Below are positions 17,750 through 28,293 of a stretch of DNA of 64,000 bases, piece after piece. A program made the position numbers and the translations under genes. The notes under the pieces were generated by a model. It ran no database searches. It saw only the letters and a program-made list of their open reading frames with translations, and had not been told where the DNA came from. The stretch's first letter is position 1; each line of letters begins with the position of its first letter. The DNA is from Mannheimia granulomatis (GTDB lineage: Bacteria > Pseudomonadota > Gammaproteobacteria > Enterobacterales > Pasteurellaceae): contig NZ_CP015030.1 of assembly GCF_011455695.1 (NCBI RefSeq), positions 806,001 to 870,000 on the forward strand, in the 5' to 3' direction.

Positions 17750-20700
17750 GTGAAATTTACTGACATCTTTATTAAACGCCCTGTTTTAGCCGTTTGTATT
17801 AGCTTATTAATTACTATTTTGGGCTTGCAGGCTATTGAGAAATTGCAGGTGCGTGAATATCCTGAGATGACGGTTTCTATTGTAACGGTGAGTGTTAACT
17901 ATTCGGGTGCAGATGCAAGTTTAATGCAGGCACTTGTTACCTCACAGTTGGAAGAAGCGGTTGCTCAAGCGGATAATATTGACTATATGACTTCATCCAG
18001 CTCACCGAGTACTACGACAGTGACGGCAAAAATGAAGTTAAATACTGATCCGAATGCAGCACTTTCCGATATTTCAGCAAAAGTAAATGCGGTACGTTCT
18101 AACTTACCGAGAGGGATTGATGATCCATCTATTAGCGTTTCAACCGGTTCAAACGATGCGCTAATGTATATTCGTTTTATTTCGGATGAACTTAACACTG
18201 CACAGGTAACAGACTATATTAACCGTGTTGTGAAGCCTCAATTCTTTACCGTAAATGGTGTTTCTAGTGTTGATGTGTACGGCTCTACATTTGGATTACG
18301 TATCTGGCTGGATCCGGATAAAATGGCAAGCAATAAACTTCTGCTGTATTATCTGCCCTTAGTGCAAATAACTTGCAAACTGCCGCGGGCAATGCTAACG
18401 GTTATTATACGGTTTATAAAAATAAAGTCTTATCAACAACGCCTTCTGTCGAAGAATTAGAGCAAATCACTGTTTCAACAACAGCAGATGGCAGAACGAT
18501 TAAACTGAAAGATATTGCAACGGTTGAATTAGATAAATTCCAAGATGTCGCAAGAGCAACGGTAAGTGGTAAGGAAGCGGTTGTGCTTGCTGTATCGGTT
18601 GCTGCAACAGCTAACTCTCTGACTGTTGCAAAAGATATTTACCCTATGTTTGAGCAAGTGGTAAAAAATCTACCGGATAGCATTCAGGGGGATATCGTTT
18701 ACGATAAAACCATTGCAATTGATAGCTCAATTAATGAAGTTATTCGTACGATTTTAGAAGCAACAGTGATTGTATTAGTGGTAATTATCCTATTCTTAGG
18801 ATCTCTGCGTGCGATGATTGTACCGGTTATTACGATTCCGATTTCACTTATCGGGGTATTATTCTTACTTCAACTGTTTGGCTTTTCAATCAATCTTCTT
18901 ACTTTACTTGCTTTAGTTTTAGCAATTGGCTTAGTAGTAGATGATGCAATTGTTGTATTGGAAAACGTGGAACGCCACGTTAAAGAAGGAAAAACACCGT
19001 TTGATGCAGCTATTATTGGTACGCGTGAAATTGCTTTACCTGTCATTTCAATGACAATTACACTTGCAGCAGTATATTCTCCGATGGCATTAATGACAGG
19101 GGTAACAGGAACACTTTTTAAAGAGTTTGCTTTAACCCTTGCCGGCGCCGTATTTATTTCCGGTATTGCCGCATTAACGCTTTCACCAATGATGTCTAGT
19201 CGTGTATTGAAAGAGCATAAAGAAGGGAAAGAGTCTGCCTTTGCGCGTTTTGTTCATCGTTCATTAGACAAAATGACGAGCTGCTACACAAATATGCTAA
19301 GTGGTGTTATGGCAGTACGCGGCTTTATGCTGTTTTTTGCTGTATTAATCTTTGCTAGTCTTCCATTTTTATTTACTTCGCTTTCGAGTGAAGTCGCACC
19401 AACAGAAGATCGTGGTTTTGTGGTGGGGATTTCTAAAGGACCATCCAATACCAATTTAGATTACACCCAAGAAGCATTATCGGCATTTGATGCAGAGGTA
19501 TCAAAATTACCTGAAGTAGCCTCTATCATGACTGTATCCGGATTCAGTGGGGGTAATAGTGCCTTATCTATTATTGCCTTAAAAGACTGGAATGAGCGTT
19601 CCCGTGAACGAGCGGCAGTTTCAAATGATGTGGCGGCAATTGGTAAAAAAGTGGTGGCAATGGATGTAAATGCAATTGCATTTCCGGAAATCTCAACCGG
19701 TGAAAATGGACTGCCATTCTCATTAGTGATTACTACAGCCGACAGCTATGAAAAGCTTGCAATAGTGGCTTCAGAATTTTTGAAAAAAGCACAAGCCTCA
19801 GGGCAGTTCTTCTTCGCAAATCTGGATTTAAAATTTGACACGGCAACCATGAATATGAAATTTGACCGTGAAAAAATGGGTGCTTATGGTGTTACTATGC
19901 AGCAAGTAAGCGGCACATTAGGGGCATTCTTATCCGGAGCAATCATTACCCGGGTAGATATCGATTCTCGTGCTTATCCAATAGTTTCCCAAGCGGTGCG
20001 TAACGATCGTTTAAATCCGGAAGACTTAATGAACTACTTTGTTACAACAGCAAGTGGTGAGTCGATTCCATTAGGTTCATTTGTAACAATGGAATTAACA
20101 ACGTCTCCTTCAAGCTTACCACGTATGAGCCAATTAAATTCAGCGACCATTGGTGGGGTAGTATCAGGTTCTATAGGCGATGCAGTGAACTGGGCAAAAG
20201 CAGAATTAGATAGTACGTTACCAACAGGTTATCAATATGACTTTAGAGGTGAGTCTCGTCAATTTATTCAAGAAGGTAACGCAATGGCAATGACATTTGC
20301 CTTAGCGGTTGTGATTATCTATATTGTACTTGCGATTCAGTTTGAATCTTGGCGTGATCCACTGGTTATTTTGGTTTCTGTGCCGTTAGCAGTAAGTGGT
20401 GCATTATTAGTCATGAATATTCCATCTGCGATGAAAGGTTTATTTATGGGTATTGCAGCAGGAACAGGTTCAAAAGATATGATGGCATTTGCCAATAGTA
20501 TTTGGACTGCCGGCTATACTTTAAATATCTACTCACAAGTAGGTTTGATAACGTTGGTTGGCTTAATTACCAAACATGGTATTTTAATGTGTGAAGTGGC
20601 AAAAGAAGAGCAGTTACTCCATGGTAAATCACGCCATGAAGCTATTTTCCACGCGGCGACTATTCGTTTACGCCCAATTATGATGACAACCGCTGCTATG

Positions 20701-20910
20701 ATTGCCGGCTTGATTCCATTACTCTTTGCCGTTGGGGCAGGTGCAATTGCCCGCTTTAGTATGGGAATGGTCATTGTTGCAGGACTTGCAATTGGTACAC
20801 TCTTTACCTTATTCGTGTTACCTGTTATTTACACTTTCTTAGGACAAGAGCATAAACCATTACGTGAGTTTGATGAGGAAAAATATCTCCCGACAATAAA
20901 ACAAGCATAA
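17750..20910 (+). pseudogene. RND multidrug efflux pump, interrupted by a frameshift
   Basis: The HAE1-type RND permease (AcrB/MexB family, proton-driven drug export) is in two frames. The first frame (GTG start at 17750, GAGGTGG ribosome site) carries TM1 and the first pore subdomains up to RIWLDPDKMASNKL. From about 18340 the homology continues in another frame (SALSANNLQTAAGN) to the stop at 20910. Compared with AcrB, 10 residues should separate NKL from ANNLQ, but only 23 nt are present, so 7 nt are missing net. Everything else looks intact: the TM4 segment AIGLVVDDAIVVLENVERH with its two Asp, and the GLITLVGLITKHGIL segment. Against AcrB there is also an extra stretch of about 25-30 residues (within KGLFMGIAAGTGSKDMMAF and after) before TLNIYSQVGLITL. 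A sequencing error cannot be excluded. Confidence 0.85.
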
Positions 20911-20921
20911 CTATAGATGAA

Positions 20922-20949
20922 AAGGGCGTAGTAATACGCCTTTTTTATT
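20922..20949 (+). terminator. Terminator of the efflux operon
   Basis: GGCGTA-GTAA-TACGCC followed by TTTTTTATT, starting 15 bp after the pump stop codon. A standard rho-independent terminator. Confidence 0.9.
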
Positions 20950-20952
20950 AAT

Positions 20953-21014
20953 GAACAAGCGGTTAAAAATGTCCAATTTTTTGCAAAATAAATATAATAT
21001 TTAACCGCTTGTTC
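20953..21014. repeat. Facing uptake-sequence pair, 15-bp inverted repeat
   Basis: GAACAAGCGGTTAAA (20953-20967) and its exact reverse complement (21000-21014) lie 32 bp apart, between the efflux operon and guaB. Each arm contains an exact uptake core (20955-20963 and 21004-21012). A separate terminator is just upstream, so here the pair is not needed for termination. Confidence 0.85.
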
Positions 21015-21029
21015 GTGTTTTTCTTATGC

Positions 21030-21045
21030 ACGTAAACGTTTGCCT
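21030..21045 (+). promoter_or_regulatory. PurR box upstream of guaB
   Basis: The 16-mer ACGTAAACGTTTGCCT matches the PurR operator ACGCAAACGTTTGCGT at 14 of 16 positions. PurR with hypoxanthine or guanine represses purine genes, including guaBA in E. coli. The box lies next to a plausible promoter, TTACAA (21048-21053) and TATAAT (21070-21075) with a 16-bp spacer. Confidence 0.8.
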
Positions 21046-21047
21046 AT

Positions 21048-21075
21048 TTACAATATCCGTATTCATCTGTATAAT
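21048..21075 (+). promoter_or_regulatory. guaB promoter
   Basis: A -35-like TTACAA and a consensus TATAAT are separated by 16 bp, about 60 bp before the guaB start and immediately downstream of the PurR box. Confidence 0.6.
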
Positions 21076-21135
21076 CCGCTCGCAATTTTCCAATACAGTT
21101 TTTTCATTTTAATCACTTTTTAAGGAATAATTGCA

Positions 21136-22599
21136 ATGTTACGTATCAAACAAGAAGCACTCACTTTTGATGATGTTCTTCTCGTCCCGGCACATTCAAC
21201 GGTGCTTCCAAATACCGCAGATCTTTCAACTCAACTGACTAAAACAATCCGCTTAAATATTCCGATGCTTTCAGCTGCTATGGATACCGTTACTGAAACT
21301 AAGCTAGCGATTTCCCTTGCTCAAGAAGGCGGTATCGGCTTTATCCACAAAAATATGTCAGTTGAGCGCCAAGCTGATCGTGTGCGTAAAGTGAAAAAAT
21401 TTGAAAGCGGCATTGTGTCTGAACCTGTAACCGTTTCTCCAAATATTACCCTTGCAGAATTAGCCAAGCTCGTGAAGCAAAATGGCTTTGCAGGTTATCC
21501 TGTGGTAGATGAAAACCAAAATTTAGTGGGTATTATCACCGGTCGCGACACTCGCTTTGTGAGCGATTTAAGCAAAACCGTGCGTGAATTTATGACCCCA
21601 AAAGAGCGTTTGGTGACGGTGAAAGAAGGGGCAAGCCGTGATGAAATCTTCCACTTAATGCACGAACACCGTGTAGAAAAAGTATTAGTGGTGAATGATG
21701 AATTTAAATTAAAAGGGATGATCACCTTAAAAGATTACCAAAAAGCAGAAAGCAAGCCGAACGCCTGCAAAGATGAACTTGGTCGCTTGCGTGTTGGAGC
21801 GGCGGTAGGAGCCGGACCGGGTAATGAAGAGCGTATTGATGCGTTAGTAAAAGCAGGCGTGGATGTACTATTAATCGATTCATCACATGGTCACTCAGAA
21901 GGTGTTTTACAACGTGTACGTGAAACTCGTGCAAAATATCCAAACTTACCGATTGTGGCAGGCAACGTAGCCACTGCCGAAGGGGCTATTGCGTTAGCAG
22001 ATGCCGGTGCAAGTGCAGTAAAAGTGGGGATCGGCCCGGGCTCAATTTGTACCACCCGTATCGTAACAGGTGTCGGTGTACCACAAATTACCGCGATTGC
22101 TGATGCAGCAGCGGCGTTAAAAGATCGTGGTATTCCGGTAATCGCTGATGGTGGTATTCGCTACTCAGGCGATATTTCTAAAGCGATTGCGGCAGGTGCA
22201 AGTTGTGTAATGGTCGGTTCAATGTTCGCCGGCACGGAAGAAGCACCGGGTGAAATTGAGCTTTACCAAGGCAGAGCATTTAAATCTTACCGTGGAATGG
22301 GTTCACTTGGTGCGATGAGCAAAGGATCTTCAGACCGCTATTTCCAATCTGACAACGCCGCCGATAAATTAGTACCGGAAGGCATAGAGGGCCGTATTCC
22401 ATACAAAGGCTTATTAAAAGAAATTATCCATCAACAAATGGGCGGATTACGTTCTTGTATGGGCTTAACCGGCTGTGCGACCATTGAAGAATTACGTACT
22501 AAAGCCCAGTTTGTACGTATCAGCGGTGCAGGTATTAAGGAATCGCATGTTCATGATGTCACTATTACTAAAGAAGCACCAAATTATCGTATGGGGTAA
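21136..22599 (+). CDS. guaB: Inosine-5'-monophosphate dehydrogenase
   Basis: GuaB oxidises IMP to XMP with NAD+, the first committed step to GMP. The 487-aa protein has the (beta/alpha)8 barrel split by two CBS domains (about residues 93-205), the active-site loop [15 protein letters not shown] with catalytic C305, the [12 protein letters not shown] phosphate-binding segment, and the mobile flap. A TAAGGAAT ribosome site precedes the ATG. In many relatives guaB and guaA are adjacent; here a HAD phosphatase and an unrecognised small gene lie between them, behind a hairpin. PurR control is likely from the upstream box. Confidence 0.97.
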   Translation: MLRIKQEALTFDDVLLVPAHSTVLPNTADLSTQLTKTIRLNIPMLSAAMDTVTETKLAISLAQEGGIGFIHKNMSVERQADRVRKVKKFESGIVSEPVTVSPNITLAELAKLVKQNGFAGYPVVDENQNLVGIITGRDTRFVSDLSKTVREFMTPKERLVTVKEGASRDEIFHLMHEHRVEKVLVVNDEFKLKGMITLKDYQKAESKPNACKDELGRLRVGAAVGAGPGNEERIDALVKAGVDVLLIDSSHGHSEGVLQRVRETRAKYPNLPIVAGNVATAEGAIALADAGASAVKVGIGPGSICTTRIVTGVGVPQITAIADAAAALKDRGIPVIADGGIRYSGDISKAIAAGASCVMVGSMFAGTEEAPGEIELYQGRAFKSYRGMGSLGAMSKGSSDRYFQSDNAADKLVPEGIEGRIPYKGLLKEIIHQQMGGLRSCMGLTGCATIEELRTKAQFVRISGAGIKESHVHDVTITKEAPNYRMG

Positions 22600-22609
22600 T
22601 AATGTAAAA

Positions 22610-22629
22610 GGGCGAAAAATTTTTCGCCC
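22610..22629 (+). terminator. Perfect 20-bp palindrome after guaB
   Basis: GGGCGAAAAA followed directly by TTTTTCGCCC is a perfect palindrome 10 bp after guaB. As RNA it would form a GC-based stem with an A/U-rich top. It is a likely guaB terminator, although the following bases (CTACAAAC) are not a T tract. Confidence 0.6.
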
Positions 22630-22641
22630 CTACAAACTTTT

Positions 22642-22676
22642 AAATTGCAAATTTTTGCTAAAATTTAACCGCTTGC
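22642..22676 (-). repeat. Uptake signal sequence upstream of the HAD gene
   Basis: A minus-strand uptake sequence with the one-change core GCAAGCGGT at 22668-22676 and an AT-rich tract with TTTGCAA-like bases behind it, 20 bp before the HAD phosphatase gene. Confidence 0.7.
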
Positions 22677-22697
22677 AATAGCCAATGAGGATAATAT

Positions 22698-23378
22698 ATG
22701 CTCCAAGCCATTATTTTTGATATGGACGGTGTGATTGTTGATACCGAATACCTTGAGTTTTCTCTACAAAAGCAGTTTATTGAAGAGATCAAAGAACATG
22801 ATCGCCCGATTACTTTGGAACAGCAATCAGAGGTGGTCGGAAAATGTTTAAAAGAAATTCCGGTGATTGTCCAAAAATTAAGTGAGTCTAGCTTGCCGAT
22901 TGAAGAAATCCGTAGTCGTTACTATACGTTTTTCCAAAATTTATTTAGCACGGTGGATTTCCGCTCGATTTTCCGTGCCGATATTCAAAAGATTATCCAC
23001 TTTGCTAAGCAAAATAATCTCAAATTGGCAGTGGCTTCCTCCTCTACACTCTCACATATTGAAAATATATTAAAAGTTTGTGGTATTAAAGACGAATTTG
23101 ATTTAATTGTGAGTGGTGAACAATTTGAACACAGCAAACCCGATCCAACTATTTACCGCTATACCTGTGAAAAATTAGGCGTGAAGCCTGAAAATGCCGT
23201 TGCAATTGAAGATTCCTACTACGGAATGTTGTCTGCCAAAACCGCAGGCTTAACCGTTATCGGCTACGAAGAAAAACGAATGTTGATCGACCAAAGTTTA
23301 GCGGATTATATGGGGAAGGATATGAATGAGATTTTGGGAATTTTGCAAAAGATCTGGGAAAATCGATCGCTTGTGTGA
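22698..23378 (+). CDS. HAD superfamily hydrolase, beta-phosphoglucomutase-like
   Basis: The 226-aa protein has the four HAD motifs: the nucleophile IIFDMDGVIVDTE with D8 and D10, the motif II serine in AVASSSTLSHI, the motif III lysine near SKPDPTIYRYTCEKLG, and motif IV IEDSYYGMLSAKTAG. The alpha-helical cap between motifs I and II marks the PGMB/phosphatase-like subfamily (IA). The substrate cannot be deduced; small sugar phosphates are usual. An AGGATAA ribosome site precedes the ATG. It lies between guaB and guaA without obvious purine logic. Confidence 0.88.
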   Translation: MLQAIIFDMDGVIVDTEYLEFSLQKQFIEEIKEHDRPITLEQQSEVVGKCLKEIPVIVQKLSESSLPIEEIRSRYYTFFQNLFSTVDFRSIFRADIQKIIHFAKQNNLKLAVASSSTLSHIENILKVCGIKDEFDLIVSGEQFEHSKPDPTIYRYTCEKLGVKPENAVAIEDSYYGMLSAKTAGLTVIGYEEKRMLIDQSLADYMGKDMNEILGILQKIWENRSLV

Positions 23379-23437
23379 ATGGTAAAACATATTAACTATT
23401 TGTGTACAATAACATAGATAAAAAAATAGGAGTTTGA

Positions 23438-23836
23438 ATGAAATTCAGAGATGCTAAGCACTTAGGGACTGGTGATATAATTATTCAAGAGAATAATATA
23501 AATGTAGGGAAACCATTAGTTCAATGTTCCAATGAAGAGCTAGTTGATGAGAGAAAATTCAGAAATCAAAGGTTGCTAATTGAAAGGGATAGAAGGAAAA
23601 CAGAAAAAAAACCATTTGTAATCATATCTATTGCTGTTTTGATTTTAGGGTTTATTTATGGTTGCTATAAAGTAGGAAATTTATCTGATATTTTGACATG
23701 GCTGTATGCAATTCCTGGTGCAATTTTTAGTATTGTTTCATTTCAAAACTATTCAACTCCTAATCAATTTGAGCAAAAACATCAACAGGCACTAAGAGAA
23801 ATTGCAGATATACTCAGAGAGCGCGGTAAAGAATAA
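23438..23836 (+). CDS. Unrecognised small membrane protein between guaB and guaA
   Basis: I do not recognise this 132-aa protein. It has a polar N-terminal half with a charged stretch (ERDRRKTEKK, about residues 49-58), two hydrophobic segments (about 61-78 and 85-100) that could form a membrane hairpin, and a polar C-terminal helix with QKHQQALREIADILRERG. No signal peptide is evident. A GGAG ribosome site lies 6 bp before the ATG, and TACAAT at about 23403 could be a -10 element. Its AT content is higher and its codon use less biased than guaA 24 bp downstream. It may be an accessory gene inserted in a conserved neighbourhood and may share a transcript with guaA. Confidence 0.7.
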   Translation: MKFRDAKHLGTGDIIIQENNINVGKPLVQCSNEELVDERKFRNQRLLIERDRRKTEKKPFVIISIAVLILGFIYGCYKVGNLSDILTWLYAIPGAIFSIVSFQNYSTPNQFEQKHQQALREIADILRERGKE

Positions 23837-23860
23837 TTTATAAATTAACAGAGAAAGAAA

Positions 23861-25432
23861 ATGACTAACATCCACAACCACAAAATCCTTATCCTAGACT
23901 TCGGTTCACAATATACCCAGTTAATCGCCCGTCGTGTGCGTGAAATTGGGGTTTACTGTGAGCTTTGGGCTTGGGACGTTACGGAAGAGCAAATCCGTGA
24001 ATTTAATCCGACGGGGATTATTCTCTCGGGTGGTCCTGAAAGCACTACCGAAGCAAATAGTCCGCGTGCACCAGAGTATGTATTTAACGCAGACGTGCCT
24101 GTATTGGGTATTTGCTACGGTATGCAGACGATGGCGATGCAGTTAGGTGGTTTAACTGAAACCTCTGATCACCGTGAGTTTGGTTATGCGTCAGTAGAAT
24201 TAAAATCAGTAGACAATCTATTTGCAAAATTAAACGATGATTTGACCGCTTGCGAGCCAAAACTTGATGTTTGGATGAGCCATGGCGATAAAGTAACCCG
24301 TTTACCAGCAGGTTTCCAAGTAACAGGTGTGACACCAACTTGCCCGATTGCGGCAATGTCAGATGAAATCCGTCGTTTTTATGGCGTACAGTTCCATCCG
24401 GAAGTGACTCACACGAAAAGTGGTTTAGAGCTTTTGACTAATTTTGTTGTTGGCATTTGTGGCTGTGAACGGAACTGGACACCGGAAAATATTATCGAAG
24501 ATGCCGTTGCTCGCATTAAAGCACAAGTGGGCGATGATGAAGTGATTTTAGGCTTATCCGGCGGGGTGGATTCCTCTGTAACCGCATTATTGCTACACCG
24601 TGCGATCGGCAAAAACTTACACTGTGTGTTCGTGGATAACGGTTTATTACGTTTGAACGAAGGTGATCAAGTAATGGAAATGTTTGGCGATAAATTCGGC
24701 TTAAATATTATCCGCGTGAATGCTGAAGATAGATTTTTAGATGCGTTAAAAGGCATTGATGAGCCGGAAGCGAAACGCAAAACCATCGGTAAAGTATTCG
24801 TAGATGTTTTCGATGATGAATCGAAAAAATTAACTTCAGTAAAATGGTTAGCTCAAGGCACAATTTACCCAGATGTGATTGAATCTGCGGCAAGCAAAAC
24901 AGGCAAAGCACACGTGATTAAATCTCACCACAACGTGGGTGGGTTGCCTGATTATATGAAATTAGGTTTAGTTGAGCCGCTGCGTGAATTGTTTAAAGAT
25001 GAAGTGCGTAAAATAGGCTTAGCTTTAGGTTTGCCGGCAGAAATGCTTAACCGCCACCCATTCCCAGGACCGGGTTTAGGCGTGCGAGTACTTGGTGAAA
25101 TCAAAAAAGAGTACTGCGATTTACTGCGTAAAGCCGATGCGATTTTCATTGAAGAGTTATACAACTCTGGCTGGTATTACAAAGTGAGCCAAGCCTTCAC
25201 CGTATTCCTACCGGTAAAATCGGTCGGGGTAATGGGTGATGGACGGAAATACGATTGGGTTGTGAGCTTGCGTGCTGTTGAAACTATCGACTTTATGACT
25301 GCACATTGGGCACACTTACCTTATGATTTATTAGGTAAAATTTCTAACCGTATCATCAACGAAGTGAATGGAATTTCCCGCGTAGTGTATGACGTAAGTG
25401 GAAAGCCTCCCGCAACGATAGAGTGGGAGTAG
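23861..25432 (+). CDS. guaA: GMP synthase (glutamine-hydrolysing)
   Basis: GuaA converts XMP to GMP using ATP and glutamine. The 523-aa protein has a class I glutamine amidotransferase domain ([20 protein letters not shown] at the start; catalytic C85 in [18 protein letters not shown] carrying the His and Glu), an ATP pyrophosphatase domain with the PP-loop SGGVDSS at about 233-239, and the C-terminal dimerisation domain ending in the typical PPATIEWE. The length is as in E. coli (525). An AGAGAAAG ribosome site precedes the ATG. A uptake-like GCAAGCGGTC lies inside the gene on the minus strand near 24245. Confidence 0.97.
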   Translation: MTNIHNHKILILDFGSQYTQLIARRVREIGVYCELWAWDVTEEQIREFNPTGIILSGGPESTTEANSPRAPEYVFNADVPVLGICYGMQTMAMQLGGLTETSDHREFGYASVELKSVDNLFAKLNDDLTACEPKLDVWMSHGDKVTRLPAGFQVTGVTPTCPIAAMSDEIRRFYGVQFHPEVTHTKSGLELLTNFVVGICGCERNWTPENIIEDAVARIKAQVGDDEVILGLSGGVDSSVTALLLHRAIGKNLHCVFVDNGLLRLNEGDQVMEMFGDKFGLNIIRVNAEDRFLDALKGIDEPEAKRKTIGKVFVDVFDDESKKLTSVKWLAQGTIYPDVIESAASKTGKAHVIKSHHNVGGLPDYMKLGLVEPLRELFKDEVRKIGLALGLPAEMLNRHPFPGPGLGVRVLGEIKKEYCDLLRKADAIFIEELYNSGWYYKVSQAFTVFLPVKSVGVMGDGRKYDWVVSLRAVETIDFMTAHWAHLPYDLLGKISNRIINEVNGISRVVYDVSGKPPATIEWE

Positions 25433-25488
25433 CTCTTTTTAAGGGAGAACAAATTGTTCCCCCTCACTTTTTTATTCACACAAAAATA

Positions 25489-25512
25489 AAGCCCCTGTTT
25501 TCACAGAGGCTT
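25489..25512. terminator. Bidirectional terminator between guaA and glmU
   Basis: AAGCCCCTGT pairs with ACAGAGGCTT around a TTTC loop (one C-A mismatch). It lies between the convergent genes guaA and glmU and is flanked by A- and T-rich tracts. A second, imperfect hairpin (GGGAGAACAA with TTGTTCCCCC, about 25443-25464) is closer to guaA. Confidence 0.75.
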
Positions 25513-25544
25513 TTGCAAAAAATTGAGAAAATACGACCGCTTGT
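25511..25544 (-). repeat. Uptake signal sequence at the 3' end of glmU
   Basis: Exact core on the minus strand at 25536-25544, directly against the glmU stop codon, followed by an AT tract and TTTTGCAAAA. Confidence 0.85.
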
Positions 25545-25545
25545 A

Positions 25546-26910
25546 TTATTTCTTTTTGGTCGGGCGTTGCCAGCCTTGGATATGGCGTTGTGGTACGCGG
25601 CTGATAACCAGCTCGTTTTCGCCCACATCTTTGGTGACGGTTGCACCCGCACCAATGGTAGAGCCACTAGCAATAGTAACAGGGGCAACTAATTGGCTGT
25701 CTGAGCCGACAAACACATTATCACCGATAATGGTTTTAAATTTGTTGGCACCATCGTAGTTACAGGTGATTACGCCTGCGCCGATATTACAATCTTTGCC
25801 GATTTCCGCATCGCCTACATAGGTTAAGTGATTGACTTTAGATCCTTTGCCGATAGTGGCTTTTTTGATCTCAACAAAGTTGCCGATATGGGTTTCTTCC
25901 GCTAATTCTGCACCCGGGCGTAAGCGAGAGAATGGACCGATAGCTGACTTGGCACCAACTACAGAGTCTTCAATGACAGAGTAAGGTTTGATTTCAACAT
26001 TATCGCCAATTTCGCAATTTTTCAGTACGCAGCCGGCACCAATTTTTACATTATTACCAAGTTTGATTTCGCCTTCTAAAATCACGTTCACATCAATGGA
26101 AACATCTTTGCCGTGGGTCACGGTACCACGAATATCAAAGCGGCTTGGATCGATAATAGTCACGCCGGCTAATAGTAATTTTTCCGCTTCACGTTTTTGG
26201 TAGAAACGTTCTAACGCGGCAAGTTGTAGGCGATTATTTGCCCCTTCCACTTCCATAAATTCGGTGGCTTGAACCGCTTGCACTTTGAAACCGTCTTGGT
26301 TTGCCATGGCAATGACATCGGTAATGTAATATTCACCTTGCGCATTGTTATTGTTTAGGTTTTGCAGCCATTTTTTGAAACTGGCACCACTTGCCACCAT
26401 TACGCCGGTGTTAACTTCCTTAATGCTTAATTGGGCTTCATTTGCATCTTTTTGTTCAACAATAGCAACCACAGAGCCATTTTTGCGAATGATTCGTCCG
26501 TAGCCGGTTGGATTCTCTAATTCAACGGTTAATAAGGCAATACCATTTTCAGGTTTTGCCGCAATTAGGCGTTCAAGTGTAGCTTTAGTAATCAGTGGGG
26601 CATCGCCATAAAGCATCACAATATTTTCATCATCAGCAAAAAATGGCGCAGCTTGTTGCATTGCATGGCCCGTGCCTAATTGTTCAGCTTGGAATACCCA
26701 ATTTACCGGCTCTTCACCTAAACGCTCTTTTAATAAGTCTGCTCCGTGACCATAAATTAAATGAATTTGTTTAGCATCTAACTGTTTTGCGGTATCAATA
26801 ACGTGTTTTACCATGGGTTTACCTGCAACGGGGTGCAAGACTTTCGGTAAATCTGAATACATACGGGTGCCTTTACCCGCTGCTAAAATCACAACGCTCA
26901 GTTGAGTCAT
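25546..26910 (-). CDS. glmU: Bifunctional GlcNAc-1-P uridyltransferase / GlcN-1-P acetyltransferase
   Basis: GlmU makes UDP-N-acetylglucosamine, the precursor of peptidoglycan and LPS. The 454-aa protein has an N-terminal pyrophosphorylase domain with LAAGKGTRM at residues 9-17 and [13 protein letters not shown] just after, then a left-handed beta-helix of hexapeptide repeats ([27 protein letters not shown] and on) that carries the acetyltransferase. The length matches E. coli (456). It is transcribed alone on the minus strand. A TAAGGAAAAA ribosome site is upstream of the ATG. Confidence 0.97.
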   Translation of the reverse strand: MTQLSVVILAAGKGTRMYSDLPKVLHPVAGKPMVKHVIDTAKQLDAKQIHLIYGHGADLLKERLGEEPVNWVFQAEQLGTGHAMQQAAPFFADDENIVMLYGDAPLITKATLERLIAAKPENGIALLTVELENPTGYGRIIRKNGSVVAIVEQKDANEAQLSIKEVNTGVMVASGASFKKWLQNLNNNNAQGEYYITDVIAMANQDGFKVQAVQATEFMEVEGANNRLQLAALERFYQKREAEKLLLAGVTIIDPSRFDIRGTVTHGKDVSIDVNVILEGEIKLGNNVKIGAGCVLKNCEIGDNVEIKPYSVIEDSVVGAKSAIGPFSRLRPGAELAEETHIGNFVEIKKATIGKGSKVNHLTYVGDAEIGKDCNIGAGVITCNYDGANKFKTIIGDNVFVGSDSQLVAPVTIASGSTIGAGATVTKDVGENELVISRVPQRHIQGWQRPTKKK

Positions 26911-27087
26911 ATTTTTTCCTTATTGCTAAAAGTGGATATTTAGTCGAAATATCAAATCCGTTAAATGTATGCTTCTATTTTAGCTTGTTTGCAAAATGAT
27001 TTCATCGATTGCTTTTATAATTTATTGTTTTAGCTTGTAACAAGTGCTTTAACACGTTGTTTTTGGAGAGAATTTATGAAGAAACTT

Positions 27088-27116
27088 TTGTTAAAGTAGA
27101 GTGTTTATGATATAAA
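27088..27116 (+). promoter_or_regulatory. Likely chaA promoter
   Basis: TTGTTA (27088-27093), a 17-bp spacer and TATAAA (27111-27116) give a good sigma70 match 30 bp before the chaA start. The leader would be only about 24 nt. The rest of the 236-bp glmU-chaA gap is AT-rich with no gene. Confidence 0.55.
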
Positions 27117-27146
27117 ATTACTGAGTGAATTAATTAAGGAGAATTT

Positions 27147-28232
27147 ATGCCAACTATACAAAAAGGACATTTACCTTTACCGATTTGGTCTCTTTTACTG
27201 CCAATTGCAGCTTGGGCAGTTTATTTTGTGGGTGTTAAAGAGAGTATTATTTTACAGTTAGCTGGTGGAGCATTACTTATTGGTAGTGTGTTATCAGCAG
27301 TTCACCATGCCGAGGTTGTGGCACATAAGGTGGGAGAGCCATTTGGTACAATTATCTTAGCCTTAGCAATTACGATTATTGAAGTTGCCTTAATTGTTTC
27401 ATTAATGGTTGCCGGTGGCGATAATGCTGCCTATTTGGCAAGAGATACAGTATTTGCCGCTATTATGTTGATTTTAAACGGGATTTTAGGCGGTTGTTTA
27501 TTAATTGGGGGCTTAAAGCATCACGAACAGTTTTTCAGCCAAAAATCGGCAAGTACAGCGTTGGTGACATTAGTTGTGATTTTAGTAATTACATTGGTGT
27601 TACCAAACTTTACAACCAGTACGGAAGGGGCAACTTATAACTCTTCACAACTGATCTTTGTGGCGATAGCCTCACTTGTTCTTTATATTTCGTTTATTTT
27701 GATTCAAACTGTTCGCCACCGTGATTATTTCTTGGCAGATGATGATAACCCGTCACACCATGCAGAGCCGCCTTCAAACAAAGTAGCGGCTATTAGCTTA
27801 CTGTTTTTGGTGATTTGTTTAGGTATTGTCGTTTTGTTGGCAAAAGCCCTTTCACCGGCGATTGAAAAAATGGTAGTCGGTGCAGGTGCGCCGCTTGCAT
27901 TGGTAGGGGTAATCATTGCGGCTGTCGTGTTATTACCGGAGGGAGTTGCCGCTTTAACGGCAGCACACCGGAACCGTTTACAAACCAGTGTGAATTTAGC
28001 ATTAGGTTCGGCATTAGCAAGTATCGGTTTAACGATCCCGGCGGTTGTAATTGTTTGCTTAATTTATGACATTAATATGGTGTTAGGCTTAGATTGGAAA
28101 TCGATGGTATTACTAACACTTTCGTCTTTTGTCGCAATGCTATCGCTTAACCACGGTAAAACCAATATGCTTTATGGTATTGTACTATTAGTAGTTTTGG
28201 CGACTTATGTCTTTACTGTGATTGTTCCCTAA
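27147..28232 (+). CDS. chaA: Calcium/sodium:proton antiporter, ChaA family
   Basis: The 361-aa protein has about eleven membrane helices in two related halves, with the conserved acidic segments of the Ca2+:cation antiporter family: GEPFGTIILALAITIIEVALI near residue 68 and LLPEGVAALTAAHRNRLQTSVNLALGSALAS near 260. E. coli ChaA (366 aa) exports Ca2+ and Na+ for H+, and K+ at high pH. A loop near residue 205 (DDDNPSHHAEPPS) is acidic and His-rich and may bind metal. An AAGGAGAA ribosome site precedes the ATG. It is monocistronic by context. Confidence 0.92.
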   Translation: MPTIQKGHLPLPIWSLLLPIAAWAVYFVGVKESIILQLAGGALLIGSVLSAVHHAEVVAHKVGEPFGTIILALAITIIEVALIVSLMVAGGDNAAYLARDTVFAAIMLILNGILGGCLLIGGLKHHEQFFSQKSASTALVTLVVILVITLVLPNFTTSTEGATYNSSQLIFVAIASLVLYISFILIQTVRHRDYFLADDDNPSHHAEPPSNKVAAISLLFLVICLGIVVLLAKALSPAIEKMVVGAGAPLALVGVIIAAVVLLPEGVAALTAAHRNRLQTSVNLALGSALASIGLTIPAVVIVCLIYDINMVLGLDWKSMVLLTLSSFVAMLSLNHGKTNMLYGIVLLVVLATYVFTVIVP

Positions 28233-28293
28233 GCAAGGTGATTTGCAATATTTTTTAGAAAACAAACCGCTTGGGGAATTAAATTAAATAATA

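Noticed and set aside
27076-27099. A 7-codon reading frame (MKKLLLK) with a GGAG site upstream of chaA
   Set aside because: The best promoter (-35 at 27088) lies within it, so it would not be in the chaA transcript.
28266-28274. ACCGCTTGG as a possible uptake core
   Set aside because: It lacks the last core base, and the tract behind it is a poor match; recorded only as degenerate.
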